Shown one piece after another: positions 9,838 through 18,600 of a stretch of DNA of 64,000 nucleotides. The notes under the pieces were generated by a model that was not told the origin of the DNA, did no database searches, and saw only the letters and a program-made list of their open reading frames with translations. Each line of letters opens with the position of its first letter. Position 1 is the stretch's first letter. The position numbers and the translations under genes were made by a program. Source of the stretch: Coprococcus sp. OM04-5BH (GTDB lineage: Bacteria > Bacillota > Clostridia > Lachnospirales > Lachnospiraceae). The stretch lies in assembly GCF_003482105.1 (NCBI RefSeq), contig NZ_QULM01000002.1, positions 186,001 through 250,000 on the forward strand, given 5' to 3'.

Positions 9838-10076
9838 AAAAGCCTCCAATTTCAAAACATCGAGCAGCAACCATTGAAATTGTCTGTTTGGTATCGTCAC
9901 CTCATATTATGTGTAACGCCACCTCGTTTACACTGGGTAGCATTTAGTCAGCGCCATTCTAAATGTGTCTTCGACACTTGGTGCTTCCTCCGACAAGGGT
10001 TGCTGCAACGTATCGATGTCATAGTCATCATTACATAACTGTAAATGCATCGTAACAGACGCATTAAAACGCATTA
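9838..10076 (-). ncRNA. Candidate structured 5' leader of the asp23-fakA genes, class unknown
   Basis: Between the predicted start point near 10076 and the asp23 ATG lie about 240 transcribed bases without a normal gene. On the minus strand, successive hairpins can be drawn: GTGTC-GAA-GACAC (9965-9977), CATTTAG/CTAAATG (arms 9941-9947 and 9959-9965), and GTGTAA(A)CG/CGTTACAC (9911-9933) whose six-base loop AGGTGG is Shine-Dalgarno-like. A GGAGG at about 9985-9989 precedes an in-frame GTG that opens a nine-codon ORF. No known riboswitch consensus was recognised. Function is not known; the evidence is only length and pairing. Confidence 0.4.
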
Positions 10077-10082
10077 TGCTTT

Positions 10083-10091
10083 ATTATATCA
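10083..10091 (-). promoter_or_regulatory. Extended -10 promoter of the asp23-fakA-recG genes
   Basis: The minus strand reads TGATATAAT, a TGn extension plus a consensus TATAAT (10083-10088). There is no good -35 box at 16-18 bases, which fits an extended -10 promoter. It diverges from the rpmB promoter at 10133-10161. Confidence 0.5.
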
Positions 10092-10132
10092 CACCATAGG
10101 AAAAAATAAATAAAAACTTTTTAAATTTATGC

Positions 10133-10161
10133 TTGCATATGCTGACATTATCTGTTAGAAT
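10133..10161 (+). promoter_or_regulatory. Sigma-A promoter of rpmB
   Basis: TTGCAT (10133-10138), 17-base spacer, TAGAAT (10156-10161). The start point would be near 10168, giving a leader of about 40 bases that ends in a full AAGGAGGTG ribosome binding site at 10194-10202. Confidence 0.65.
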
Positions 10162-10207
10162 GAGTTCTGTTGTGAACAAACGGATAACTAATTAAGGAGG
10201 TGCTATC

Positions 10208-10393
10208 ATGGCAAAATGCTCAGTTTGTGATAAGGCTGCTCATTTTGGAATTAAGGTGAGCCATTCTCATAGAAGATCAAACAGAATGTGGAAGTCAAAC
10301 GTAAAGTCAGTTAAGGCGATTGTTGACGGAACACCAAAGAGAATTTACGTTTGCACAAAGTGCTTAAGAGCAGGCAAGGTAGAACGTGCTTAA
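10208..10393 (+). CDS. rpmB: 50S ribosomal protein L28
   Basis: The 61-residue protein has the L28 hallmarks: CSVCDKAAHFG at the start with the zinc-ribbon Cys pair, KVSHSHRRSNRMWKSNVKSV, and a second Cys pair in VCTKCLRAGKV. It is a structural component of the large subunit. The four cysteines indicate the zinc-binding (C+) form. It is a single-gene transcription unit with its own promoter and a strong terminator at 10413-10440, and it diverges from asp23-fakA, as in Bacillus. Confidence 0.98.
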   Translation: MAKCSVCDKAAHFGIKVSHSHRRSNRMWKSNVKSVKAIVDGTPKRIYVCTKCLRAGKVERA

Positions 10394-10412
10394 TTCTGAA
10401 TAAAGACGAGAA

Positions 10413-10440
10413 AAAAAAGACTGATGACTCAGTCTTTTTT
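10413..10440. terminator. Bidirectional intrinsic terminator between rpmB and the 45-residue ORF
   Basis: A perfect 12-bp stem, AAAAAAGACTGA paired with TCAGTCTTTTTT around a TGAC loop, with A and T runs on the two sides. It can end transcription from rpmB on the plus strand and from the convergent small gene (10501-10638) on the minus strand. Confidence 0.9.
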
Positions 10441-10500
10441 TATTGTAATGACGTCTGGGACATCGTTACGCTGCAGTTATCCCATAAGTACTATACGCTT

Positions 10501-10638
10501 CTATCTTCTGCAGAAGAATATATATGATAAAAGTAATAAGATGGTTATTACCAGAAATTCTATAAAGCCTTCAACAAGATAGGCTATCAACATCCCTACT
10601 GCAACACAGAACAAAGCGAAACCGATTATTTTTGACAA
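10501..10638 (-). CDS. Small membrane protein, 45 residues, function unknown
   Basis: Reading the minus strand from a TTG at 10638 gives a 45-residue protein ending in a TAG at 10501-10503. It begins MSKIIGFALFCVAVGMLIAY and ends SYIFFCRR, forming two hydrophobic segments (about 4-20 and 26-42) separated by a short LVEGF turn, with a basic C-terminus. A GGTGG lies 8 bases before the TTG. It lies directly behind ytfJ, and its ribosome binding site is inside the 3' arm of a hairpin (10643-10690). The VGMLI-containing pattern resembles short hypothetical membrane proteins of Lachnospiraceae, from memory only. Function cannot be assigned. Confidence 0.6.
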   Translation of the reverse strand: MSKIIGFALFCVAVGMLIAYLVEGFIEFLVITILLLLSYIFFCRR

Positions 10639-10642
10639 AATA

Positions 10643-10690
10643 AAAACCACCGCCCTATACAGTATATTAAAAGTATATGACAGTGGTTTT
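10643..10690 (-). terminator. Terminator- or attenuator-like hairpin between ytfJ and the small membrane protein
   Basis: AAAACCAC and GTGGTTTT (10643-10650 and 10683-10690) pair, with inner TATAC/GTATA pairing. On the minus strand the closing arm is followed by TTTATTTT. The same arm holds the GGTGG ribosome binding site of the downstream small ORF, so folding would both terminate and mask it. Confidence 0.45.
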
Positions 10691-10705
10691 ATTTAAGTGC
10701 GGTTA

Positions 10706-11110
10706 TTATTCTTCTTTTTTGGAAACATCCTTGACAACCTGTTCCACTTCGATTTCTTCCTCACTCTTGTTCTTCTTAAAAAGTGCACAGATCTTATCTA
10801 CGATCTCAGGAGCCATATCCATAGCCTTTGTAACAGCATCCTGATTCTTGATATTTACAAGTCTGGTCTTGCCCTCAGATATAACGAGAACTGCTGAAGG
10901 TGACAGCTTAGCTCCGATACCGCCTGCAGCATTGCTTCCCTTCTCCTTGTTAAATGCTCCCGCTGCCATTCCGAAATTAACATCAAGGAGCGGTATGATT
11001 ATTGTATCTCCAACCTTAATAGGATCTCCGACAACAGACTTTGATGAAACAAATCCATCCATTCCACTGAAAAGTGTTTTCATTGTGTTCTCAATATTAA
11101 TATTTGCCAT
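10706..11110 (-). CDS. ytfJ: GerW family sporulation protein YtfJ
   Basis: The 134-residue protein matches the YtfJ/GerW family in length and sequence: an N-terminal TMKTLFSGMDGFVSSKSVVG, the conserved VGDTIIIPLLDVNFGMAAG, and GGIGAKLSPSAVLVI. The family is made in the forespore and is needed for normal spore germination in Bacillus; in Clostridia its role is less studied. A glycine/serine loop and a charged Glu-rich tail (EEEIEVEQ) are typical. It overlaps nothing but follows the DUF2953 gene after 2 bases, a standard pair in Clostridia, and is preceded by GGGAGGAAA. Confidence 0.93.
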   Translation of the reverse strand: MANINIENTMKTLFSGMDGFVSSKSVVGDPIKVGDTIIIPLLDVNFGMAAGAFNKEKGSNAAGGIGAKLSPSAVLVISEGKTRLVNIKNQDAVTKAMDMAPEIVDKICALFKKNKSEEEIEVEQVVKDVSKKEE

Positions 11111-11112
11111 TA

Positions 11113-12306
11113 CTATTTCCTCCCTGAAATACGTTTAAAGTCACTTAAAGCAGCTCTGCAGTTCTTATTAAACATAACCCTCACTGCTACAACAAGTATT
11201 TTTCCTAATCTTATACGTCCCTTGGCATACAGATTTCCTTCAAGAATCTTCTTTGAGAAATCCGGTGTCACATCTATCTTGTCATAATACAACGGATACG
11301 CCACACTCATCAGTCCCAGGTGTTCACCGGTGGTTGCCGGATCTCCTGTTCCGTACACCAGCTCACCTGTAAGCTTCTTAGGTCCTATGGTCTTAAGAAG
11401 GCTTATGAGATTGAACTTCACAACCGTAAGTGCCAGTCTGGTATTTTCCTTTCTTATAAATCCCATATAAGAATCCTTCATGTCCTTAAGGGATCTGAAC
11501 TTCTCAATACCGTTTGCTATTATCCTGTATATCTTACCTGCTACCTTATCTATGAAACCACCTATGAGCTTCTTTATGCCGCATGCAATATCATAGAGAT
11601 CAGCGTCATTCTTTATAAATCTGATAGCGTCTGCCTTAAGGCTGTCATCTTCATTGGATGTTTTTTCTCTGCCAGTGATATTCTCTTCACCGTAAGCAGT
11701 TTCCTTGTCAGAAACATTATCTGTATCTGAATTTTCTCCCTTGCCGAAAATATTCTCATGAAGAATTTTTTCCTTATCGGAAGAAGCTTCACTGCTCCAA
11801 GCCACATCCTGCTTCTTCACATCAGAAGCTGCCTCAGGCTTATCTGCTTTTACCTCTGCTTCGCCGGTTTCAGGATTCTGAACAGACATGCCATTCTTTC
11901 TTGCAAGCTTTGCCTGCTTTCTTATTTCCTTTATTTCCTGTTTTTCTTTTTTCTTTGTTTCCTTAAGATCCTTCTTGGCCTGTTTCTTAGCTTCCTTTTC
12001 CTGCTTACGCTTCTCAGCCTCACGAGCCTCCTCCGGAGTCATCTTATGTCTGTTGTCCATAAGCGTTCCGCCGAAGGTCTTAAGCCTGTAATACAAGCCA
12101 TCTTCATTGTAATCCGCTTTCAGGCACAGAACAAATCCCATATATGACACCTTAAGCTTCGCCACAAACTTCTCATGCTTGTCTGCGTATACCTTATATC
12201 TGAAAGGCACCAGTAGAAGAAGTAACAGAAGAACTATAGCCAGTCCAAGAAGAATAAGCACTGTAAATAACAGGATCTTCAATATCAGCAATGTAATATG
12301 TAACAT
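11113..12306 (-). CDS. DUF2953 domain-containing membrane protein
   Basis: The 397-residue protein starts with a membrane segment (about 3-34). It then has a basic KxxK/E-rich, probably coiled-coil region with an acidic insert (about 90-220), and a C-terminal DUF2953 part around SLLKTIGPKKLTGELVYGTG, DKIDVTPDFSKKILEGNLYA and GRIRLGKILVVAVRVM. DUF2953 genes sit beside ytfJ across sporulating Clostridia, so a sporulation link is likely but unproven. The start ATG is preceded by GAGGGG in the end of the upstream gene. The central linker is longer than I would expect for the family. Confidence 0.85.
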   Translation of the reverse strand: MLHITLLILKILLFTVLILLGLAIVLLLLLLLVPFRYKVYADKHEKFVAKLKVSYMGFVLCLKADYNEDGLYYRLKTFGGTLMDNRHKMTPEEAREAEKRKQEKEAKKQAKKDLKETKKKEKQEIKEIRKQAKLARKNGMSVQNPETGEAEVKADKPEAASDVKKQDVAWSSEASSDKEKILHENIFGKGENSDTDNVSDKETAYGEENITGREKTSNEDDSLKADAIRFIKNDADLYDIACGIKKLIGGFIDKVAGKIYRIIANGIEKFRSLKDMKDSYMGFIRKENTRLALTVVKFNLISLLKTIGPKKLTGELVYGTGDPATTGEHLGLMSVAYPLYYDKIDVTPDFSKKILEGNLYAKGRIRLGKILVVAVRVMFNKNCRAALSDFKRISGRK

Positions 12307-12309
12307 TAT

Positions 12310-12675
12310 CTACCCCTCTGTTTCGTCTTTTCTGTCTGTCTTGCCCAGTTTCAGCTTTTCATAGTTCCTAAAATAAGATACACAATCAAAACCCCCTGTA
12401 GCAGTATACACATCATCTATTATAGCTCTCACCAGTGAGTATGCCTGGATCTTCGAGCTTGCGATCCCGACGATATGTATATCATTGCTTCTCTGCTTAT
12501 AATGGGGCTGGGTAAGCTCCGGCTGGTGATACACCTCAAGAAGTCCTTCTCCCGATAACGGCAGGGTGATGAGCACCACTCCCGGACACAGCTTAAACTT
12601 CTGTATATTTTTAATTGTCTTGATCACATTGATACCCGGCATCCTGCCGACGTACAAATGTTTATCTATAACCAT
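12310..12675 (-). CDS. Conserved-looking hypothetical protein, 121 residues
   Basis: I do not recognise the family. The ATG follows AGGAGATGCGTA, and the stop lies three bases before the DUF2953 gene, so it belongs to the same operon. The protein is soluble, with a beta-rich start (MVIDKHLYVGRMPGINV), a central HQPELTQPHYKQRSNDIHIV stretch, and a predicted helix near IQAYSLVRAIIDDVYTATGG. No catalytic signature or metal site is evident. Position suggests a role linked to the sporulation or envelope genes next to it, but this is only inference. Confidence 0.7.
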   Translation of the reverse strand: MVIDKHLYVGRMPGINVIKTIKNIQKFKLCPGVVLITLPLSGEGLLEVYHQPELTQPHYKQRSNDIHIVGIASSKIQAYSLVRAIIDDVYTATGGFDCVSYFRNYEKLKLGKTDRKDETEG

Positions 12676-12702
12676 TACGCATCTCCTACTAACGCACCGT
12701 CA

Positions 12703-14130
12703 TTAATCTTCCATTATTCCCCTTATCACTGAATAACAGGCAATCTGCTCACCCCTGTTGCTGCAATGGGCAAGAGAATGTTCAATATATTCCTTTATCT
12801 CCTCAGTGGTGTTAAAGAAAACCGGTATATTAGACAGTGCCTTTGCCATGATAGCCCTGTTGACTATCATCTTGTTCTCTTCAAAAAGACCTGCAAATCC
12901 CTCACAGAGCTTGTCCTTAAATGCCACGATAGTCTCTGTGTCGGCAGGCATTGTATTGTATCCTGATACATTATCTATATCAGCAAATAAACTTCCTGAC
13001 AGAAGCTTATTGATTGCTTCAAGATCCTTAAAATCAGAACCAAGTCCGCACTGCTCTATCTGAACACTGTTCCCTGTTACAATATCATAAAAAGAAGCCT
13101 CAGGCAACATCTTATGCTCTCCCGCCTGCTCCTGAAGGCCAACAAGCCCTGACAAAAGCTCATATGTATCATCATCCATGGCAGTGTCCTTCTCAACTGA
13201 GGCTGCTATAGAAGCAATGACATCAATAGCTTTTTTGTAATCATCGCCAATAGAATCCCTTGCGTCATTTACAAGGAGCATTGTATACGTATCATTTATA
13301 AGCTCAATGAGCATCATGTAATCAGACACCGTATCATTGATATAGGTGGCAGCACTGTCAAGAACTGCGGCAAGTCTTCTGTAATCCTCAAGGGACAAGT
13401 CTGTGTAATCATATTCCTTAAGCTCTGTGTATGCCTTAAAAAGCTCAGGGTAGAACTCCTCAAAGCCCTCCGGCTTATTTATAAGCACCGTATCACATAC
13501 CATATCACAGAATTCATTAAGACTTCCTATCTCCGATCCATTATATATGGAAAGAGTCTGTCCAATTATATCGTAGAACTTATTCTTGGTCATTCTTAAA
13601 GGTAACTGTCCGATCAGTGACTGTATCTTGGAATTAACAGCCATCTTATCCTTATCCGCAAATATAAAATTATATATCTCCTGAGAGAAAGCGTCCACGT
13701 CATATTCAGAAAACATCTTCTCCACCTCTTCGGTGACATTCTCCTCAAATCCAAATTCCTTTCTGTTAAGGATATATTCATACAGCTCAAAAGCATCCGT
13801 ATAAGCTGTAAGCACCTTCATTCTGGCAGTGACTTTGTTACGCATATCGCTCACAAGAAGCATATCCTTAGGATCAACCTCGCCGCACTTTCCAGCCACA
13901 TAGGTATTCACCAGCTTGTTGATACCCATTATAAAGCTTACGATCTCCGGTTCGATCTTTTCCTTCTTGTCCTCAAGCATTTCCTTGACAGTAAAGAAGT
14001 TAAGAGCAAACTTGGACACCGCATATTCATAGTCTGCACTCTTCATGCAGGAAACATACTTTGGCAGATTTTCCTCTAAATTCTTCTTTCTTCCTATATC
14101 TGTAATTATCTTTTTCTCTTCGTTGTACAT
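12703..14130 (-). CDS. Hypothetical acidic helical protein, 475 residues
   Basis: I do not recognise this protein. The ATG at 14130 is chosen because GAGGGACGAG precedes it. The product is soluble, acidic and almost wholly helical, without membrane segments, signal peptide or cysteine clusters. Segments such as EENLPKYVSCMKSADYEYAV, LRMTKNKFYDIIGQTLSIYN and EYIEHSLAHCSNRGEQIACY may form a helical repeat scaffold. It lies 17 bases after the rhomboid-like gene and upstream of the 121-residue protein and DUF2953-ytfJ, in one apparent operon. A scaffold or regulatory function is conceivable; none is demonstrated. Confidence 0.75.
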   Translation of the reverse strand: MYNEEKKIITDIGRKKNLEENLPKYVSCMKSADYEYAVSKFALNFFTVKEMLEDKKEKIEPEIVSFIMGINKLVNTYVAGKCGEVDPKDMLLVSDMRNKVTARMKVLTAYTDAFELYEYILNRKEFGFEENVTEEVEKMFSEYDVDAFSQEIYNFIFADKDKMAVNSKIQSLIGQLPLRMTKNKFYDIIGQTLSIYNGSEIGSLNEFCDMVCDTVLINKPEGFEEFYPELFKAYTELKEYDYTDLSLEDYRRLAAVLDSAATYINDTVSDYMMLIELINDTYTMLLVNDARDSIGDDYKKAIDVIASIAASVEKDTAMDDDTYELLSGLVGLQEQAGEHKMLPEASFYDIVTGNSVQIEQCGLGSDFKDLEAINKLLSGSLFADIDNVSGYNTMPADTETIVAFKDKLCEGFAGLFEENKMIVNRAIMAKALSNIPVFFNTTEEIKEYIEHSLAHCSNRGEQIACYSVIRGIMED

Positions 14131-14147
14131 CTCTCGTCCCTCACAAT

Positions 14148-14987
14148 TTATTGTATATGTGTATGGGTAAATAAATGGTTCTGGCAATACTCTCTGTTAC
14201 CCTTACACTTACTGCAGTATCTGAACTGCATATCCGGAGCATCCTTATCTGTTATACCACAAACTGCACATTTATGCCCAACATTTTCCGCATTCTTAAC
14301 CTTTACCTGCTTGGTATAATCCCTTTTACGCTTCATCTGCTTCGGCGAGAACCTCCGGAAGTTCTTGGTGCTCAGATAGAATACAACAAAGTTAAGCAGT
14401 GACAGAACTATGTTGACCCTTCCGTAGAAGCTTTCCCCTGCAAACGAATAAGCTACAAATATCAGGTAAAGCACTGAAAGCCACTTCATCTTAAGTGGGA
14501 TTATAAATGCATAGAGCACTGTCATATCCGGGTAGCATACAGCCACAGCCAGGAATATTGAAAGCAGAATATAATAGGTAGAAACTATGCAGTCAGCATT
14601 GCCGGCATTAGGTACATTAAGCACATAGTTGCAGAATATATGCACCAGCATGGTTCCTATGGTAGTAACAAGGACTCCGCCAAATATATATACATTGTAC
14701 AGGAACGTGCCAATGGTGCGTTCCAGAAGATTACCTATGCTGTAATAGAAGAACAGCATAATGATAAATACCAGAGGTTGTCCACCCTGAGGGGTAATGA
14801 CCCAGGTAATAAGTCTCCAGACCTGTCCTCTCATAACCAGTGACGGAATGAGCATAAGATTAAACAGAACCTGCGGTGCAAGATAGCTCATCACGTAACC
14901 TATGACCATAGCTGCTATCATATAAGCGGTAAGGTTCTTCACTGAATATCTTCCAACTTTTCTCTCAAGCTTAGATAAAATTTTCAT
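14148..14987 (-). CDS. Rhomboid-fold membrane protein with C-terminal zinc finger, catalytically degenerate
   Basis: The ATG at 14987 is preceded by AAAGGAAG. The 279-residue protein has about six membrane segments. It keeps the rhomboid L1 loop signature MRGQVWRLITWVITP (about 55-69), but lacks the GxSG serine motif and a clear catalytic histidine, so it is a pseudoprotease like derlins. After a basic stretch (SPKQMKRKRDYTKQVK), the C-terminus carries CAVC...CSKCKGNREYCQNH, a probable zinc ribbon. Such proteins may bind membrane clients or RNA. It heads the operon leading to ytfJ. No function is claimed. Confidence 0.75.
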   Translation of the reverse strand: MKILSKLERKVGRYSVKNLTAYMIAAMVIGYVMSYLAPQVLFNLMLIPSLVMRGQVWRLITWVITPQGGQPLVFIIMLFFYYSIGNLLERTIGTFLYNVYIFGGVLVTTIGTMLVHIFCNYVLNVPNAGNADCIVSTYYILLSIFLAVAVCYPDMTVLYAFIIPLKMKWLSVLYLIFVAYSFAGESFYGRVNIVLSLLNFVVFYLSTKNFRRFSPKQMKRKRDYTKQVKVKNAENVGHKCAVCGITDKDAPDMQFRYCSKCKGNREYCQNHLFTHTHIQ

Positions 14988-15089
14988 ATATAAGATCTTC
15001 CTTTTCCAGGTGGGCGCCCGGATATTTCCGGGCAGCCACATCCATTTTCTCAAAATTATATTACAACCTACTCTTCTTTACAATAAAAT

Positions 15090-15118
15090 AATAATGAAGT
15101 TTTTCTAACTTTATTATT
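15090..15118 (-). terminator. Possible terminator of the LysM gene
   Basis: On the minus strand AATAAT-A-AAGTT pairs with AACTT-C-ATTATT (arms 15107-15118 and 15090-15101, one mismatch), followed by ATTTTATT. The hairpin overlaps the LysM stop codon. Confidence 0.45.
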
Positions 15119-15458
15119 TTTCACATGTACCGCCGGAGATATCAAGCACAGTTCCCGGTTTTATCTCCATATCATAAAGCTTGTCATTGTGGTCAAAAAG
15201 CTCATTTAAAGTAAGTCCGAACCTGCTACACAGTGTTCCTACCGTATCACCCTCCACAGTTTCATAATCTGTTACACATACTATGTCAATGACCGGTATG
15301 CACAGCTCATCTCCTATGGTGAGATTATAGATATTCACATAGGGATTTGCAGAGATGATATCTCCCACCTTCACATTGTGCATTTTAGATATCTTGTAAA
15401 GAGTATCCCCCTTTTTAACAACATGAATCAACCCATCGCATTTTTTCTGTTCTTTCAT
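15114..15458 (-). CDS. LysM domain protein with two LysM repeats
   Basis: The ATG at 15458 is preceded by AAAAAGGGC. The 114-residue protein consists of two LysM domains: one with HVVKKGDTLYKISKMHNVKV (about 12-55) and one with TVEGDTVGTLCSRFGLTLNE (about 66-108). LysM domains bind N-acetylglucosamine in peptidoglycan or chitin. There is no signal peptide, as often seen for LysM spore-coat or SafA-like proteins, so it may act inside the developing spore or be released otherwise. It diverges from the large activase gene at 15613. Confidence 0.85.
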   Translation of the reverse strand: MKEQKKCDGLIHVVKKGDTLYKISKMHNVKVGDIISANPYVNIYNLTIGDELCIPVIDIVCVTDYETVEGDTVGTLCSRFGLTLNELFDHNDKLYDMEIKPGTVLDISGGTCEK

Positions 15459-15520
15459 AAAAAAGCCCTTTTTGTTATGATATGTCAAATACTGGCAATA
15501 GTTAAACTTTTATAAAAATG

Positions 15521-15549
15521 TTGTTTTTTACTTCTCTATTTACTATAAT
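15521..15549 (+). promoter_or_regulatory. Predicted sigma-A promoter of the 1405-residue activase gene
   Basis: TTGTTT (15521-15526), 17-base spacer, TATAAT (15544-15549). The leader would be about 55 bases, ending in GGAAGG nine bases before the ATG at 15613. Confidence 0.6.
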
Positions 15550-15612
15550 AAGGTGACTTAAGACATAATCAGACAAATTTTAAAGTTTTTTAAGAATGGA
15601 AGGTTTTATAGA

Positions 15613-18600
15613 ATGTACAAGTTAGGTATTGATATTGGCTCAACAACAGTAAAAATAGCAGTATTGGATGAACAGCACAATATTGTATTTTCTGATTACA
15701 AAAGACATTTTGCCAATATTAAGGAAACATTAAAGGATTTGGTTGACGAAGCAGCTGAGAGCCTTGGCAATATAGAGGTAACTCCTTCTATCACAGGTTC
15801 AGGCGGACTGGCTCTGGCAACTCTTATAAATATCCCATTTACCCAGGAGGTTGTATGTGTATCTGAAGCACTCCAGGACTACGCCCCTAAGACAGACGTG
15901 GCTATAGAGCTGGGCGGTGAGGACGCCAAGATCATATATTTCACAAATGGTATCGAACAGCGTATGAATGGTGTATGTGCCGGAGGAACAGGCTCATTTA
16001 TCGATCAGATGGCTACTCTCCTTCAGACCGACGCCTCAGGATTAAATGAATATGCAAAGGATTATGACACCATATATCCTATTGCTGCAAGATGTGGTGT
16101 ATTTGCCAAGACAGATATACAACCGCTTATCAATGAGGGTGCGACCAAGCCAAACCTTGCTGCCTCCATATTCCAGGCTGTGGTAAACCAGACCATATCA
16201 GGTCTTGCCTGTGGTAAGCCTATCCGTGGAAATGTTGCATTCCTGGGTGGACCTCTCCACTTCCTTGACCAGCTTAAGGCAGCCTTCATAAGAACTCTTG
16301 AGCTTAAGGATGACGAGATCATAGATCCCGGTCACTCACATCTCTTCGCAGCTGTAGGTGCCGGACTTAACTCAAAGGAAGATATATATGTTTCACTGAA
16401 TGGCCTGTCAGAGAAATTAAGCGGTGAGCTTAAGCTTTCATCAGGTGTTGACCGTCTCGCTCCACTGTTTAACAGTGATGAGGAATACGAGGAATTTAAG
16501 AAAGAACACAACAGACATTCTGTAAAGAGAGGAAATCTTGCAGAGTACAAGGGACCATGCTTCATAGGTATTGACGCCGGTTCAACAACCACCAAGGTTG
16601 CTCTGGTAAGCAATACCGGCGATCTTCTGTACGACTTCTACAGCAGTAATAACGGAAGTCCTCTCAATACCACCATAAGATCCATAAAGGAAATCTACTC
16701 TCTCCTTCCGGAGGGTGCATACATAGCAGGCTCCTGCTCAACAGGTTACGGCGAAGCCCTTATCAAGCAGGCTCTGTCCCTTGATCACGGTGAGGTTGAG
16801 ACCATCGCCCACTACACTGCCGCTGCATTCTTTGATCCTGAGGTTGACTGTATCCTTGATATCGGTGGTCAGGACATGAAGTGTATCAAGATAAAGAACA
16901 AGGTGGTAGACAGCGTAATGTTAAATGAGGCATGTTCATCAGGATGTGGTTCCTTCATAGAGACATTTGCAAAGTCCTTGAACTACGAGATCGCCGATTT
17001 CGCAAAGATAGCCATCTCAGCAAAAAATCCTATAGATCTTGGTTCAAGATGTACCGTATTCATGAACTCAAAGGTTAAACAGGCACAGAAGGAAGGTGCC
17101 TCTGTAGCTGATATCTCTGCAGGTCTTGCATATTCAGTTATTAAGAATGCCCTTCTCAAGGTTATAAAGCTTACTGATCCTAAGGATCTCGGCGAGCACA
17201 TCGTTGTACAGGGTGGTACATTCTACAACGACGCCGTCCTTAAGAGCTTCGAGATCGTATCCGGAAGAAGTGCCGTACGTCCTGATATCTCAGGTATAAT
17301 GGGGGCCTTCGGTGCAGCCCTTATTGCCATGAACAAATATAAAGAAGGCAGCAAGACATCTATGCTGTCCATTGATGAGATCAGCAGCCTTACATACGAA
17401 ACTTCAATGACAAGATGTAAGGGCTGTACAAACAGCTGCCTTCTCACCATAAATAAATTCAATAACGGCAGACGTTTCATAACAGGAAACAGATGTGAAA
17501 AAGGTGTAGGTCACAAGAAGAACGCTGACAATATACCTAACCTTTTTGAATACAAATTAAAGAAGATGTTCGATTACACCCCTCTTACAGAGGAAGAAGC
17601 CACAAGAGGAAGGATCGGTGTACCACGAGTACTCAACATGTATGAGAACTACCCATTCTGGTTCACATTCCTTACAAAGCTCGGATTCTCGGTAGTACTT
17701 TCACCTAAGTCATCAAGGGATATATACAGTCTCGGTATAGAATCAATACCATCAGAGTCCGAGTGTTATCCTGCCAAGATATCCCACGGTCACGTTATGT
17801 GGCTTATCAAGAACGGGCTTAAGCAGATCTTCTATCCTTGTGTACCTTATGAAATGAACGAGACTACCGGGGCAAATAACCACTATAACTGCCCTATCGT
17901 TACATCCTATGCAGAGAACATCAAGAATAATATGGAGGAATTAAAGGATGACTCTATCCTCTTCATAAGACCATTTGTGGCTCTGGATAACGAAGCTGCT
18001 CTCGTGGCAAGACTCTACAGGGAGATGAAGAAGCACTATGATGTTACCGAACACGAAATAAAAGAGGCTGTTAAGGCTGCCTATGCGGAAGCAGAAAAAG
18101 TCAAAGCAGACATCAGGGAAAAGGGTGAGGAAACCCTCAGATACATAAACAACAATGATATCCTTGGTATCGTCCTTGCAGGAAGACCATATCATATTGA
18201 CCCTGAGATAAATCACGGTCTGCCTGAGCTTATCAACTCATACAAGATCGCAGTCCTCACAGAGGATTCAATAGCCCATCTGGGAACAGTTGAGCGTCCT
18301 CTTATAGTATCCGACCAATGGATGTACCACTCAAGACTCTATAAGGCTGCAAGCTACGTGAAGACCTGTGACAATCTTGAACTTATACAGCTTAATTCAT
18401 TTGGATGTGGTCTTGATGCCGTAACAACAGACTGTGTAAATGACATCCTGACAAAATCAGGAAAGATATATACTGTCCTTAAGATCGATGAAGTAAGTAA
18501 TCTCGGTGCCGCCAGAATAAGAATAAGATCTCTTATAAGTGCAGTAAATTCAAGAAAGGAACAGCATTATAAGACATGTCCGTCATCAAGTGCCATAAAC

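Noticed and set aside
9838-10038. T-box or known riboswitch in the asp23 leader; a plus-strand ORF over the same bases
   Set aside because: The T-box core sequence is absent and no riboswitch consensus fits. The plus-strand frame runs antisense through asp23 and has no ribosome site.
14148-14987. Active rhomboid protease
   Set aside because: The GxSG serine motif and catalytic histidine are not present.
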